DNA from: Gari tellinella
Taxonomy: Eukaryota; Mollusca; Bivalvia; Cardiida; Psammobiidae
NCBI GenBank assembly: GCA_922989275.2
Contig: OV277868.1
Coordinates: forward strand, 21,262,291 to 21,326,290
Direction: 5' to 3'
Length of the DNA stretch: 64,000 nt
Shown here: in pieces, positions 63,770 to 64,000 of the stretch
Position numbering within the stretch: position 1 is the stretch's first letter
Layout: each line of letters begins with the position of its first letter
The notes under the pieces: model-generated
The model's input: the letters and a program-made list of their open reading frames with translations, nothing else
Told to the model about the DNA's origin: nothing
The model's database searches: none
Program-made: the position numbers and the translations under genes

Positions 63770-64000
63770 TATGAATACAAACTGTGTGCAAATAAGAAAC
63801 CAGTCAATTTTAAAACGTACTACATGTACATGTAGATCTAAATTATAAGTCGATAACGATAAATTTCGATTGCTTGAATTTGGGTTTTACACACTTCGAC
63901 ACATTACTGGTCATAAAGCCCCGCTGTGCATGCATGTAGTGAATTCATGCGCGTGAAGGGCTTTACTACCCTGCACTGGTGTCAGTGGGTGCATTCTATT

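Overview
The window looks like an invertebrate nuclear genome, most likely a bivalve mollusc. It has intron-rich AT-biased DNA, a multi-module von Willebrand A (VWA) gene, a fibrinogen-related (FReD) pseudogene, tRNA-derived SINEs of a kind common in molluscs, and a striking excess of TACATGTA. The taxon is an inference. Most of the window is transposable-element (TE) DNA. Very little is host coding sequence.

Layout. 0-8 kb: the 3' part of a VWA-domain gene on + (exons at 489-599, 1222-1519, 2070-2335, 3027-3059, 4546-4970 and 5618-5750, possibly ending at 7794). Its introns are packed with miniature transposons (MITEs), two of which abut splice sites. 8-11.3 kb: MITEs, a truncated SINE and a hAT-like element. 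11,328-20,106: an apparently intact 8.8-kb two-gene DNA transposon. It encodes a SWIM-YqaJ-PHD protein on + and a THAP-DDE transposase on -, converging from the two ends, and it sits inside a MITE with an AT target duplication. Its introns and the space between its genes hold SINEs and other MITEs. 20-44 kb: dense MITEs, minisatellites and foldbacks, with no convincing host gene. 45.5-47.6 kb: a decayed non-LTR retrotransposon on -. 48.8-50.1 kb: duplicated repeats. 50.7-51.5 kb: a minisatellite. 52.8-53.9 kb: the FReD pseudogene. 54-64 kb: more MITEs and a LINE fragment.

Family names used here are local. MITE-A: about 246 bp, TA target, ends CAGTGGAGAA. MITE-B: TTAA target, ends CCCTTTCA. 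MITE-C: TA target, ends CAGTGCTCCC. MITE-D: TTAA target, ends CCCTTTCCCCATA. MITE-E: ends near ACCACTTTATTACGACCA. MITE-F: TA target, ends CAGTCGAACTTCGATA. MITE-G: ends GGGGCCCGTTTTACTAAA. J is a hairpin family whose ends were not resolved.

The most interesting pattern is a central hairpin with the core GATCAGACGCCG (or GATCAGAGG). It occupies the middle of at least four MITE families with unrelated ends (A, B, C, G) and also family J. A second hairpin core (GAAAGTAAAGCAGAATG) is likewise shared between MITE-D, a hAT-like element and, more loosely, MITE-E. Smaller stretches not listed (for example 9,850-10,110, 10,835-11,300, 22,040-22,600, 27,300-27,690, 39,050-39,580, 50,115-50,575, 55,195-55,720, 63,770-64,000) show nothing I recognise.
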